Shown: positions 1 to 7,540, counted from the stretch's first letter. The stretch is 16,899 bases of DNA from Candidatus Cellulosilyticum pullistercoris (GCA_018883705.1 JAHLFQ010000248.1:1-16899); one strand, 5' to 3'. Made by a program: numbers and translations. The notes: generated by a model from the sequence alone, not told the origin.

Positions 1-9
1 AAAATCAAT

Positions 10-30
10 ACCACCAGTTGAACTGGTGGT
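10..30. repeat. IS200 right-end subterminal hairpin
   Basis: ACCACCAG (10-17) pairs with CTGGTGGT (23-30) around a five-base loop. It is the transposase-recognition hairpin expected at the right end of an IS200 element. Its core matches the hairpin at 699-715. The bases outside it (1-9) contain ATCAA, the complement of TTGAT, a pentamer known as a cleavage or target site in some IS605-family elements, so the cleavage point may lie here. Confidence 0.75.
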
Positions 31-32
31 TT

Positions 33-110
33 GCACTAGCCCTAGAAGGGCATATTACTGGCTAGCATCTTAAGATGCCACTGAATAGTCCGTCAACCGC
101 ATTACTTTTA
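33..110 (-). other. Structured non-coding right-end segment of the IS200 element
   Basis: The roughly 80 bases between the right-end hairpin and the transposase stop contain no ORF but much secondary-structure potential. CTAGCC (36-41) can pair with GGCTAG (60-65). Alternatively GCCCT (39-43) pairs with AGGGC (47-51). A perfect 14-base palindrome follows at 65-78 (GCATCTTAAGATGC). Read on the transposase strand, it sits where IS605-family elements with tnpB encode their guide (omega) RNA, abutting the right end. No tnpB is present, so the RNA interpretation is inference only. Confidence 0.4.
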
Positions 111-114
111 CAGG

Positions 115-138
115 CAGCCACTAAAGTGGCTGTTTTTT
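115..138 (+). terminator. Plus-strand terminator at the 3' end of tnpA
   Basis: CAGCCAC (115-121) pairs with GTGGCTG (126-132) around a TAAA loop and is followed directly by six T on the plus strand (133-138). The minus strand has no T-tract after the stem, so the signal works against transcription entering from the left. It would block antisense reads over tnpA. IS200 elements are known to carry terminators that insulate the transposase from outside transcription. Confidence 0.6.
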
Positions 139-607
139 ATGCCTTCGTATTCTTGCTACCCGTAAACGGGTCCATATATTCTTTAAGCGATATTTGATCT
201 GACATAATGTCTTCTTGCAATTGATTTTTGATATACTCTTCTATTGCTTTTTGATTTCTTCCTACTGTATCTACATAGTACCCCCTACACCAAAAGTGCC
301 TATTTCCATATTTATACTTTAAATTAGCATGTCTATCAAAAATCATAAGTGTACTTTTTCCTTTTAAAAATCCCATAAACTGAGCTACACTCATGCTTGG
401 TGGTATGCATACTAGCATATGTATATGGTCTTTGCATGCTTGAGCCTCCACTATTTCTACACCTTTTTGCTCACATAATTGTCTTAAAATCATTCCTATG
501 TCTGCTTTTAACTTCCCGTATATTTCTTGTCTTCTATATTTAGGTGCAAAAACTATATGATATTTACATCTCCATTTAGAATGTGATAAACTTTGTATGT
601 CATTCAT
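137..607 (-). CDS. tnpA: IS200-type Y1 (HUH) transposase TnpA
   Basis: This 156-residue protein is full length for the family. It is a single-strand DNA transposase that cuts and rejoins the element ends through a covalent 5'-phosphotyrosine intermediate. The metal-binding HUH motif is seen as His61-Ile-His63 in KDHIHML. The catalytic tyrosine is most likely Tyr125 in IEEYIKNQ, with Gln129 four residues later as the third metal ligand. The N-terminal YHIVFAPKYRR segment is also typical. The start at 607 is supported by an AAGGAGG site (615-621) about seven bases upstream. That site is part of a perfect 9-bp inverted repeat with the leader (611-619 with 664-672), so translation is probably repressed. 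The stop overlaps the T-tract of a plus-strand terminator at 115-138. Both catalytic motifs are intact, so the enzyme may be active. Confidence 0.95.
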   Translation of the reverse strand: MNDIQSLSHSKWRCKYHIVFAPKYRRQEIYGKLKADIGMILRQLCEQKGVEIVEAQACKDHIHMLVCIPPSMSVAQFMGFLKGKSTLMIFDRHANLKYKYGNRHFWCRGYYVDTVGRNQKAIEEYIKNQLQEDIMSDQISLKEYMDPFTGSKNTKA

Positions 608-610
608 GAC

Positions 611-672
611 TAAACCTCCTTTTGTTATTAATGTGGTTGGCGAACCTTTATCATTTTAACATTGGAGGTTTA
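611..672 (-). promoter_or_regulatory. tnpA 5'-leader stem-loop sequestering the ribosome-binding site
   Basis: On the transcript strand, TAAACCTCC (672 to 664) is exactly complementary to GGAGGTTTA (619 to 611), which contains the tnpA Shine-Dalgarno sequence. Inside this 9-bp stem, GTTA/TAAC (660-657 with 627-624) and GGTT/AACC (646-643 with 638-635) can also pair, giving a nested hairpin. A candidate TATAGT -10 box lies at 685-680 and would start transcription around 673-674, at the edge of the stem. Such a leader hairpin is a known brake on IS200 transposase translation. Confidence 0.7.
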
Positions 673-698
673 TTTTTATACTATAAGTATTTAATTCT

Positions 699-715
699 CA
701 CCAGCAGAGCTGGTG
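699..715. repeat. IS200 left-end subterminal hairpin
   Basis: CACCAGC (699-705) pairs perfectly with GCTGGTG (709-715) around a three-base loop. It lies about 90 bases upstream of the tnpA start and shares its core with the hairpin at 10-30. This fits the left-end TnpA binding site. A T-run follows on the plus strand (717-722), so it could also act as a weak plus-strand terminator. Confidence 0.7.
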
Positions 716-740
716 GTTTTTTAAGCTAAAGCATACAATT

Positions 741-772
741 AAAATAGGTGCTCCATTCGGAACACCTATTTT
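741..772 (-). terminator. Terminator of the lonB-lonA-engB unit
   Basis: AAAATAGGTG (741-750) pairs with CACCTATTTT (763-772). On the minus strand the stem extends inward by UUCC/GGAG (one U-G wobble) to a four-base GAAU loop, and TTTTAATT follows. The inner pairs work only on the minus strand, which assigns the signal to engB, whose stop lies nine bases away. Confidence 0.8.
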
Positions 773-780
773 CACCCATC

Positions 781-1386
781 TTACTCTTCTGAATTTGTAG
801 TATCTACTACTACTTCCTCAATACACTTCCAAAGTTCTTCTTTTCCTTGTTTTGTTTCTGATGAAAAAGCAATAAGCTTATCACCACTTGAAAGCTCTAA
901 TCCTTTTCTGATCACAGCTAATTGTTTTTGTAACTGACTACGTTTAATCTTGTCAGCCTTAGTTGCTACAACGATTACTTCATTATGATAATGTTTGATC
1001 CAGTCGTACATCATTTTATCATTCTTGCCCACTTCATGTCTAATATCAACAAGTAAAATAATTTTTTGAAGTTGGTCACGTTTTTGTAAGTAACCTTCTA
1101 TCAGTTTTCCCCAACGCTCTCTTTCTTGCTTTGAGACCTTGGCATATCCATAACCTGGTAAATCTACAAACATAAATGTATCTTGAACTGAATAAAAGTT
1201 AATCGTTTGTGTTTTTCCCGGTTGAGAACTAGTACGTGCTAATGACTTACGGTTAAGCATTGCATTCAGTAGGGATGATTTCCCTACATTTGATTTTCCT
1301 GCAAATGCTATCTCCGGCATATGGTGAACTGGGAATTGTGATGCCATCCCTGCTGTTATAATCATTTCTGCTTTTGTTACGTTCAT
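781..1386 (-). CDS. engB: Ribosome-biogenesis GTPase EngB (YsxC/YihA)
   Basis: This 201-residue protein is typical in length for the TrmE-Era-EngA-EngB GTPase class. The family acts in late assembly of the large ribosomal subunit and is essential in Bacillus subtilis (ysxC). Visible motifs are the P-loop GKSNVGKSS (30-38), the switch I segment SSQPGKTQTINFY with its conserved threonines (about 53-65), G3 DLPGYG (75-80), G4 TKADK (142-146) and a G5-like FSSE near residue 174. The start is supported by AAGGAG about eight bases upstream. The gene lies 54 bp after lonA and is the last gene of the block, followed by a terminator at 741-772. The lonA-ysxC neighbourhood is conserved in B. subtilis, which supports the identification. 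No defects were seen. Confidence 0.97.
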   Translation of the reverse strand: MNVTKAEMIITAGMASQFPVHHMPEIAFAGKSNVGKSSLLNAMLNRKSLARTSSQPGKTQTINFYSVQDTFMFVDLPGYGYAKVSKQERERWGKLIEGYLQKRDQLQKIILLVDIRHEVGKNDKMMYDWIKHYHNEVIVVATKADKIKRSQLQKQLAVIRKGLELSSGDKLIAFSSETKQGKEELWKCIEEVVVDTTNSEE

Positions 1387-1440
1387 CTTTATTCTCCTTG
1401 TCGTAAAATCCCAATTAAATTTCTATATCATCTTCCATCC

Positions 1441-3756
1441 TTATCCTACAAATACATGCTTTAAGACATCATCCATTGTAGTTGCATATATAATTTCAAG
1501 GCCTTCAACAATATAAGATTCTAATTCTTCTATGTTTCTTTTATTTTGAACAGGTACAATGACCGTCTTTATTTTAGCACGTTTTGCTGCAAGTAACTTC
1601 TCTCTAAGCCCACCAATTGGTAGTACACGTCCTCTAATAGTAATCTCACCTGTCATTGCTAAATCTGCTCTTACAGCTTTTCCTGTTAAACTTGATATCA
1701 TAGCAGTGGCCATCGTAATACCTGCAGATGGACCGTCTTTAGGTACGGCACCTTCTGGAATATGAATATGCATGTCTTTATTCATATAAAAATCTTCTTG
1801 AATCCCTAATTCACTTGCCTTAGAACGAATATAACTTACAGCTGCCTTTGCAGATTCTCTCATAACATCGCCCATTTTACCAGTAAGTTCAAGTTGTCCT
1901 TTGCCTTTCATACAATTTACTTCTATAGATAGAGTATCACCACCTATACTTGTCCATGCAAGTCCTCTCACAATACCAATTTCATCATTTTTATTTCTAT
2001 CTTCATAATCAAAGAATGGTGCACCAAGATATTGTTTTAACTTCGCTGGTGTGATTTGCACATTTACAACTTCTTTTTCTACAATCTCCCTTGCTGCCTT
2101 ACGGCAAATCTTGGCAAGTGTTCTTTCTAAACCTCTCACACCTGCTTCTTTGGTATAATGCTCAATGATATAAAGCATATTGGCCTTACTAAGTTTTATT
2201 TGTGTTTTTGATAAATGATGTTTCTCTAATTGATTTGGCAGTAAATATTTTTGAGCAATTTCTAGTTTTTCTAATGCAGTATAGCTGCTTACTTCAATGA
2301 TTTCCATTCTATCAAGAAGTGGTTTTGGAATACCATTTAATGAATTAGCTGTAGCAATAAATAAAACTTCTGATAAATCAACTGGTATTTCTAAGTAATG
2401 ATCTTTAAATGAGTTATTTTGATTACTATCTAATATTTCTAAAAGAGCTGCTGCAGGATCTCCTTTAAAATCACTTGCCATTTTATCAATTTCATCTAAA
2501 AGCATTAAAGGATTATTACTCTTTGCTTCTGAAAGTCCGTAAACAAATCTTCCTGGAATAGCGCCTACATATGTTCTACGATGCCCTCTAATCTCTGCCT
2601 CATCACGTACGCCCCCTAAGGATATACGGACATAATTTCTACCTGTAGCATGTGCTATAGATTTAGCAATAGAAGTTTTACCAACACCAGGAGGACCCAC
2701 TAGGCATAAAATAGGAGATATTGTTTTCTTTGAAAGTTTTCTAACCGCCAAGTATTCAATGATTCTCTCTTTAATTTTTAAAAGCCCATAATGCTCTTTA
2801 GCTAATATTTGATTTGCCTTCTTTAAATCTAGATTCTCCTCAGTAGCATGATTCCATGGCAGATCTAGCACTGTTTCAATATATGTTCTAATATTTCCAT
2901 TATCTGGTGAACTACTTGGTGTATTTCTTAACTTTCGTATTTCTTTATTAAGCTTTTCTTCTACTTCTTGTGGAAGATTTAAACTTTTAATTTTTTCTTG
3001 ATATCTTTCAATATCTGCTTGCAACCCATCTTTATCACCGAGCTGTTCTTGTATTACTTTTATTTGTTCACGTAAAAAATATTCTTTTTGTGATTGATCA
3101 ATACTAGATTTAACTTTTGAGATAATTTCTTTTTGTATAGATAAAACCTCAATTTCAGACTCCAGAACTCGAATGGTTTTATACATGCGTTCATTAAGAT
3201 CTAGACACTCAAGAATATCCTGCTTCTTATCTACTTCTAGTACAATGTGACCAATGATCATATCCATCATCTCTATGCTGTCTTTTAAGTTTAAAATGCC
3301 ATAGAGGACTTCATCTGTGATACGTGAGTTAAGGCTAGCATACTGTTCAAAAAGCTCAGCAATCGTTCTTACAAGTGCTTCTTGCTCTCTGCTTTGTTCT
3401 TTGGGTACTTCTTCCTTAATCATTTCTATCTTAGCCGATAAGTACTCACTCTCTTCAAGATCTAAAATTCTAGCTCTTGCTGTTCCTTTGACAAGAACTT
3501 TAAATTGACCCTCACCAACTTTTATCATCTGTCTAATCTGTACAACTGTACCAACTGTATATAAATCTTTTCCTGACGGTTCATCTACATCCGCATCTTT
3601 TTGAGCTACAGCTAAAATCAATTCATCTTGTTTCATCGCTTTGTTAAGTGCTTTTATTGATTTTTCTCTACCGACATCAAAATGCATGATCATCTCAGGA
3701 AATATTGTTACTCCTCTTAAAGGGAGTACCGGTATATCGCTTATCTCTTTATTCAT
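1441..3756 (-). CDS. lon: ATP-dependent protease La (LonA)
   Basis: This 771-residue LonA protease of usual length degrades misfolded and selected regulatory proteins in the cytoplasm as a hexamer. Domains in order: the N-terminal substrate-binding LAN domain (about 5-200, beginning DIPVLPLRGVTIFPEM), a helical linker, the AAA+ ATPase with Walker A GPPGVGKTS (354-362) and Walker B LMLLDEIDK (417-425), and the C-terminal serine protease domain. The catalytic pair is Ser677 in KDGPSAG and Lys720 in GGLREK, 43 residues apart as in Escherichia coli Lon. The start at 3756 follows AGAGGGTGG. It lies 32 bp after lonB and 54 bp before engB, so the three are probably co-transcribed. I saw no clear separate promoter in the short gap to lonB, although heat-shock control is common in this family. 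Confidence 0.97.
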   Translation of the reverse strand: MNKEISDIPVLPLRGVTIFPEMIMHFDVGREKSIKALNKAMKQDELILAVAQKDADVDEPSGKDLYTVGTVVQIRQMIKVGEGQFKVLVKGTARARILDLEESEYLSAKIEMIKEEVPKEQSREQEALVRTIAELFEQYASLNSRITDEVLYGILNLKDSIEMMDMIIGHIVLEVDKKQDILECLDLNERMYKTIRVLESEIEVLSIQKEIISKVKSSIDQSQKEYFLREQIKVIQEQLGDKDGLQADIERYQEKIKSLNLPQEVEEKLNKEIRKLRNTPSSSPDNGNIRTYIETVLDLPWNHATEENLDLKKANQILAKEHYGLLKIKERIIEYLAVRKLSKKTISPILCLVGPPGVGKTSIAKSIAHATGRNYVRISLGGVRDEAEIRGHRRTYVGAIPGRFVYGLSEAKSNNPLMLLDEIDKMASDFKGDPAAALLEILDSNQNNSFKDHYLEIPVDLSEVLFIATANSLNGIPKPLLDRMEIIEVSSYTALEKLEIAQKYLLPNQLEKHHLSKTQIKLSKANMLYIIEHYTKEAGVRGLERTLAKICRKAAREIVEKEVVNVQITPAKLKQYLGAPFFDYEDRNKNDEIGIVRGLAWTSIGGDTLSIEVNCMKGKGQLELTGKMGDVMRESAKAAVSYIRSKASELGIQEDFYMNKDMHIHIPEGAVPKDGPSAGITMATAMISSLTGKAVRADLAMTGEITIRGRVLPIGGLREKLLAAKRAKIKTVIVPVQNKRNIEELESYIVEGLEIIYATTMDDVLKHVFVG

Positions 3757-3788
3757 AAATCCACCCTCTTATCTACCCTTGCCCTATT

Positions 3789-5432
3789 TTATGCATGTAA
3801 TATAGAATTCGCCTTTTTTATCACTGCATCTTCAAATAGATAAGTAATAACTTCTTCTATATCTTCTACGGGTATTATTTCTATGTCTATATTCTGTAAT
3901 ATTTCTTGCTCATTAGCCTTGGGAATAAATACCTTCTTTATACCTGCTTCTTTTGCTGCTAATACCTTCTCATAAACACCACCTACAGGACATACTTTGC
4001 CTCTAATAGATAGTTCGCCTGTCATCGCAATATCTCCCGGCACTGTCTTATTAAATATAGCTGAATATAATACAGTAAACATTGCCGTACCTGCTGAAGG
4101 TCCATCAATAGGAATTCCTGAAGTATAATTAATGTGTAAAAGATATTCATCCGTATTAACATTATATCTCATTTTTAGTAAGGTGAGTACATTTTCTACA
4201 GAATTTGCTGCCATACTTTTTCTTTTTGTACTACTTCTCTTACCATGTATTTCTTCTTCTTCAACGATTCCTGTTACTTTAATCTGAGCATGCTCTTTAC
4301 CTACTTCTTTTGCTACTGCTTCAATAGCAAGTACCATTCCTTGACCATTTCCAAGGATGCCTAATCCATTGATATGACCTACTGCATCTTGTAAGGCTAC
4401 TTTACGACTTGCTCTTGGAAAATATCTTCCTGTTTGGATAATCCATTCAATATCCTTTGCTTTAATATCCCATCTTCCTTCAAGTTGTACTAAGCTATAA
4501 GCCGTTTGTAGCATGTTAACTGCATCTCTTCCATTTGCAGCATAGCTTCCTATCAGTTCTTTTGCACTTTCTTCCATACTCATCTTTTCTCTTGTCGTAA
4601 CACGCTCTACAATCTGCATAATATCCTTTTGCTTTAAATCACTAAAGAAAATCTCAATACAGCGAGATCTTAGTGCAGGTGGAATCTCTTCTGGACTTCT
4701 TGTAGTTGCACCAATCAGCCTAAAATCTGCGGGTAATCCATTTCTAAAAACATCATGTATATCTTTAGGAATGTTCTCATCATATCTTGAATAATAAGAA
4801 CTCTCTAGATACACTTTTCTATCTTCTAGTACCTTCAAAAGCTTATTCATCTGTACATTATGAAGTTCTCCTATTTCATCAATAAATAATACGCCACCAT
4901 GGGCTTTGGTTACTGCTCCTGGCTTAGGTTGTGGTACTCCTGCTTGACCATAAGCACCTGCTCCTTGATAAATAGGATCATGTACAGAACCAATAAGTGG
5001 ATCTGCAATACTTCTTTCATCAAAACGTAAGGTTGTCGCATCAATCTCTACGAATTTAGCATTCCTCTTAAATGGCGTTCCCGCTGAATTCTTAGCTATT
5101 TCTAGAGCAATTCTTGCTGCTGCTGTTTTCCCCACACCTGGTGATCCATAAATTAGAATATGTTGTGGATTAGGACCACATAAAGCAATTTTTAAAGCCT
5201 TCATACCATCTTCTTGCCCAATGATATCTTCCTCGCACATGGGTCTTACCTTTTCTGATAATGGTTTTGTAAGGGCAATCTTACGTAATTCCATTATCTC
5301 TTCACCTCTTCTTGTGGAGTCCTTATACATATTAGACTTAGAGCCTGTCTGACCTTTAAGCTGTGCTAAAAAATAAATACCTATCACACAAGAAAAAAAG
5401 AGTTGTACCCCAATTAATATTCCTTGTAACAT
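3789..5432 (-). CDS. lonB: Membrane-anchored forespore-type Lon protease LonB
   Basis: This 547-residue protein is close to Bacillus LonB (about 550) and much shorter than LonA because the N-terminal substrate domain is missing. A hydrophobic segment (about 4-24) forms a likely membrane anchor. It is followed by the AAA+ module with Walker A GSPGVGKTA (96-104) and Walker B VLFIDEIGE (181-189). The protease domain has catalytic Ser446 in IDGPSAG and Lys489 in GGVYEK, the standard 43-residue spacing. In B. subtilis lonB is expressed in the forespore under sigma F. Here a terminator separates it from clpX upstream, and a sigma-F/G-like promoter is visible at 5467-5497, consistent with that biology. 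The start at 5432 has AGGAGG eight bases upstream. It implies a spore-forming host or ancestry. Confidence 0.95.
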   Translation of the reverse strand: MLQGILIGVQLFFSCVIGIYFLAQLKGQTGSKSNMYKDSTRRGEEIMELRKIALTKPLSEKVRPMCEEDIIGQEDGMKALKIALCGPNPQHILIYGSPGVGKTAAARIALEIAKNSAGTPFKRNAKFVEIDATTLRFDERSIADPLIGSVHDPIYQGAGAYGQAGVPQPKPGAVTKAHGGVLFIDEIGELHNVQMNKLLKVLEDRKVYLESSYYSRYDENIPKDIHDVFRNGLPADFRLIGATTRSPEEIPPALRSRCIEIFFSDLKQKDIMQIVERVTTREKMSMEESAKELIGSYAANGRDAVNMLQTAYSLVQLEGRWDIKAKDIEWIIQTGRYFPRASRKVALQDAVGHINGLGILGNGQGMVLAIEAVAKEVGKEHAQIKVTGIVEEEEIHGKRSSTKRKSMAANSVENVLTLLKMRYNVNTDEYLLHINYTSGIPIDGPSAGTAMFTVLYSAIFNKTVPGDIAMTGELSIRGKVCPVGGVYEKVLAAKEAGIKKVFIPKANEQEILQNIDIEIIPVEDIEEVITYLFEDAVIKKANSILHA

Positions 5433-5466
5433 ATCATATCCTCCTACATCTCATTTTCTACTTTTC

Positions 5467-5497
5467 AAGTATTGCCATTTCTATTTCAAAGGATACG
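5467..5497 (-). promoter_or_regulatory. Candidate forespore (sigma F/G-like) promoter of lonB
   Basis: On the minus strand, CGTATC (5497-5492) is followed after 15 bases by GGCAATACTT (5476-5467). The second box fits the GGnnAnAnT-type -10 element of sigma F as I recall it. Its AATACTT portion also resembles the sigma G -10 element. The -35 box is a partial match. It lies 35 bases upstream of the lonB start, downstream of the clpX terminator. The assignment is by consensus only. Confidence 0.5.
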
Positions 5498-5554
5498 ATT
5501 ATCATTCATTTTTTAGCATTTCAACCATCTTATTAAGGAAAAGTCATGACACTA

Positions 5555-5596
5555 AAAAACGCCCTAAAAGCTTTTAAGCGCTTTTAGAACGTTTTT
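5555..5596 (-). terminator. Terminator between clpX and lonB
   Basis: AAAAACG (5555-5561) pairs with CGTTTTT (5590-5596). After a 2x2 mismatch, CTAAAAGC (5564-5571) pairs with GCTTTTAG (5580-5587), leaving an eight-base loop. On the minus strand the stem ends in six T. It begins six bases past the clpX stop, so it ends the tig-clpP-clpX transcript. The A/T symmetry means it may also work on the plus strand. Confidence 0.85.
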
Positions 5597-5601
5597 AATT
5601 G

Positions 5602-6888
5602 TTATGCTGATTCATGTGAAGATTTTTTAGATTTTGATTTTGGCTTCACTTTATCATTATAAATTAATGTTGGCTGTTCACCTGATTTAATTACATTTTC
5701 ATGAATAATAATTTTCTCAAGTGAGTCTCCCATTGATGGTGCATCATACATGATATCTCTCATCATTGTTTCAAAGATAGCACGTAATCCCCTTGCTCCT
5801 GTTTCTCTTTCAATAGCCAGGTCAGCAATAGCTGTAAGTGCTTCCTTATCAAATTCTAACTTAGAACCATCTAATTCAAATAAGTGCTCATACTGTTTTA
5901 CAAGCGCATTTTTAGGCTCTGTTAGAATTTTAATAAGTGCATCTTTATCCAAGTTATTAAGTGCCACTATTGATGGAATACGTCCAACAAACTCAGGAAT
6001 TAAACCAAATTTAACAAGATCTTGTGGTTCAACTTGTTTATAAAGTTCACCCACACTTTTTTCTTTCTTGCTCACAACGTTGGCACCAAAACCAATCCCT
6101 TTGTGACCAACTCTTTTTTCAATAATCTTATCAAGTCCATCAAACGCACCACCACAAATAAATAAAATATTTGTAGTATCAATTTGAATAAACTCTTGAT
6201 GTGGATGTTTTCTTCCACCTTGAGGTGGTACAGAAGCTACCGTTCCTTCAATTATTTTAAGAAGCGCTTGTTGTACCCCTTCTCCACTTACATCTCTTGT
6301 TATAGATGGATTTTCTGATTTTCTAGAAATCTTATCAATTTCATCAATGTAGATGATTCCGATCTGAGCTTTTTCAACATCATAGTTAGCTGCTTGGATC
6401 AGTTTAAGTAAGATATTTTCAACATCTTCACCCACATACCCTGCCTCTGTAAGAGAAGTAGCATCTGCAACAGCAAAAGGTACATTTAGCATCTTAGCTA
6501 AAGTCTGAGCTAAAAGTGTCTTACCTGTTCCTGTAGGTCCTAAAAGTAAAATATTACTTTTTTGAATCTCTATATCATCATTTTTCTTTTGTTTATAAAT
6601 ACGTTTATAGTGATTATAAACAGCTACTGCAAGTGCTTTCTTAGCATCATCTTGACCAATAACATATTCATCTAAATGTGCTTTAATTTCTTTTGGTTTT
6701 GGCATATCAACCATTTCATCATTCTCATAAGCACCTTCAAGCTCTTCCTCGATAATTTCAGAACATAACTCAATACATTCATCACAAATATACACATTGG
6801 GTCCTGCAATTAATCTTTTAACTTGATCTTGAGTTTTACCACAAAATGAACATCTTAATTGTTTTGTATCATCAAATTTTGTTGGCAT
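5602..6888 (-). CDS. clpX: ClpX, ATP-dependent unfoldase of the ClpXP protease
   Basis: With the start chosen at 6888 the protein has 428 residues, normal for ClpX. An in-frame ATG at 6930 exists but lies inside clpP and lacks a ribosome site, whereas 6888 has AGGAGGT about six bases upstream and gives the usual MPTKFDD-type N-terminus. Domains: a C4 zinc-binding domain (Cys13, Cys16, Cys35, Cys38) for substrate and adaptor recognition, then AAA+ with Walker A GPTGTGKT (117-124), pore loop GYVGED (150-155), Walker B IIYIDEIDK (178-186), RKH loop (226-228), the IGF loop that docks on ClpP (265-267) and sensor-2 GARGLR (364-369). The C-terminal tail is Lys/Ser-rich. It lies 16 bp after clpP in the tig-clpP-clpX operon and is followed by a terminator. 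Confidence 0.97.
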   Translation of the reverse strand: MPTKFDDTKQLRCSFCGKTQDQVKRLIAGPNVYICDECIELCSEIIEEELEGAYENDEMVDMPKPKEIKAHLDEYVIGQDDAKKALAVAVYNHYKRIYKQKKNDDIEIQKSNILLLGPTGTGKTLLAQTLAKMLNVPFAVADATSLTEAGYVGEDVENILLKLIQAANYDVEKAQIGIIYIDEIDKISRKSENPSITRDVSGEGVQQALLKIIEGTVASVPPQGGRKHPHQEFIQIDTTNILFICGGAFDGLDKIIEKRVGHKGIGFGANVVSKKEKSVGELYKQVEPQDLVKFGLIPEFVGRIPSIVALNNLDKDALIKILTEPKNALVKQYEHLFELDGSKLEFDKEALTAIADLAIERETGARGLRAIFETMMRDIMYDAPSMGDSLEKIIIHENVIKSGEQPTLIYNDKVKPKSKSKKSSHESA

Positions 6889-6904
6889 TCTGCACCTCCT
6901 TTTC

Positions 6905-7495
6905 TTATTTTCTAGTAATAACTTTATCAATGAGACCGTATTCTTTAGCTTGCTCTGCTGTTAACCAATTATCTCTTTCAGTGTCTCTTTTAATTGTTTC
7001 AATGTCTTGACCAGTAAATTCAGCCATCATACGGTTCATACGTTCTTTGGTTCTAATGATATGTTCCGCTGCAATCTGAATATCTGTAGCTTGACCCTTA
7101 GCTCCACCTAATGGTTGATGAATCATGACTTCAGCATTAGGCAAGGCATAGCGTTTGCCTTTTGTCCCACCAGCAAGTAAAAATGCTCCCATACTTGCTG
7201 CCATACCCATACAGATGGTTGATACATCACATTTAATATATTGCATCGTATCATAGATAGCCATACCGTCAGTAATAGAACCACCTGGGCTATTGATATA
7301 GAACATAATATCTTTGTCAGGATCTTCTGCTTCTAGGAATAAAAGCTGAGCAACAATAACGTTAGCTGTTGCAGAATTGACTTCATCACCAAGTATAATA
7401 ATACGATCATTTAATAAACGTGAATAGATATCATAAGCTCTTTCGCCTTTATTAGTTTGTTCGATAACTGTTGGGACTAAATACATTTGTGACAT
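6905..7495 (-). CDS. clpP: ClpP, ATP-dependent Clp protease proteolytic subunit
   Basis: The start at 7495 gives a 196-residue protein. It has GGGAGG eight bases upstream, while the earlier in-frame ATGs (7528, 7501) are further out or too close to the ribosome site. ClpP forms the two-ring, 14-subunit chamber that degrades proteins fed by ClpX. The serine protease triad is visible: Ser101 in GMAASMGAF, His126 in MIHQPLGG and Asp175 in DTERDNW, with the same spacings as the E. coli enzyme. YINSPGGSITDGMAIYD (66-82) forms the conserved oxyanion-hole region. It lies 45 bp after tig and 16 bp before clpX, so all three are probably co-transcribed. No propeptide longer than a few residues is apparent. 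Confidence 0.97.
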   Translation of the reverse strand: MSQMYLVPTVIEQTNKGERAYDIYSRLLNDRIIILGDEVNSATANVIVAQLLFLEAEDPDKDIMFYINSPGGSITDGMAIYDTMQYIKCDVSTICMGMAASMGAFLLAGGTKGKRYALPNAEVMIHQPLGGAKGQATDIQIAAEHIIRTKERMNRMMAEFTGQDIETIKRDTERDNWLTAEQAKEYGLIDKVITRK

Positions 7496-7540
7496 TAGCA
7501 TAACCTCCCTTTGTTCATATCTTTGCATGCTATAGCAAAA

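Larger units (their letters stand above)
1..720 (-). mobile_element. IS200-type insertion sequence (IS200/IS605 family, tnpA only)
   Basis: The unit consists of one Y1 transposase gene (137-607, minus) flanked by imperfect-palindrome hairpins: 10-30 beyond the gene's 3' end and 699-715 upstream of its 5' end. This is the organisation of IS200-group elements, which move as single strands, have no terminal inverted repeats and make no target duplication. The two end hairpins share the core CACCAG/CTGGTG, as expected if the same TnpA binds both. No tnpB is present. The exact ends are not resolved: the right end lies at or slightly outside position 1, and the left end is estimated at about 716-735. 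The element lies just downstream of the engB terminator and breaks no gene in this window. Confidence 0.85.

Noticed and set aside
5750..6043. Plus-strand ORF of 97 codons opposite clpX
   Set aside because: It lies wholly within conserved clpX sequence and is an antisense artefact.
6889..6930. Longer ClpX starting at 6930
   Set aside because: This start lies inside clpP and adds a basic 14-residue leader not found in ClpX. The start at 6888 has a strong ribosome site.
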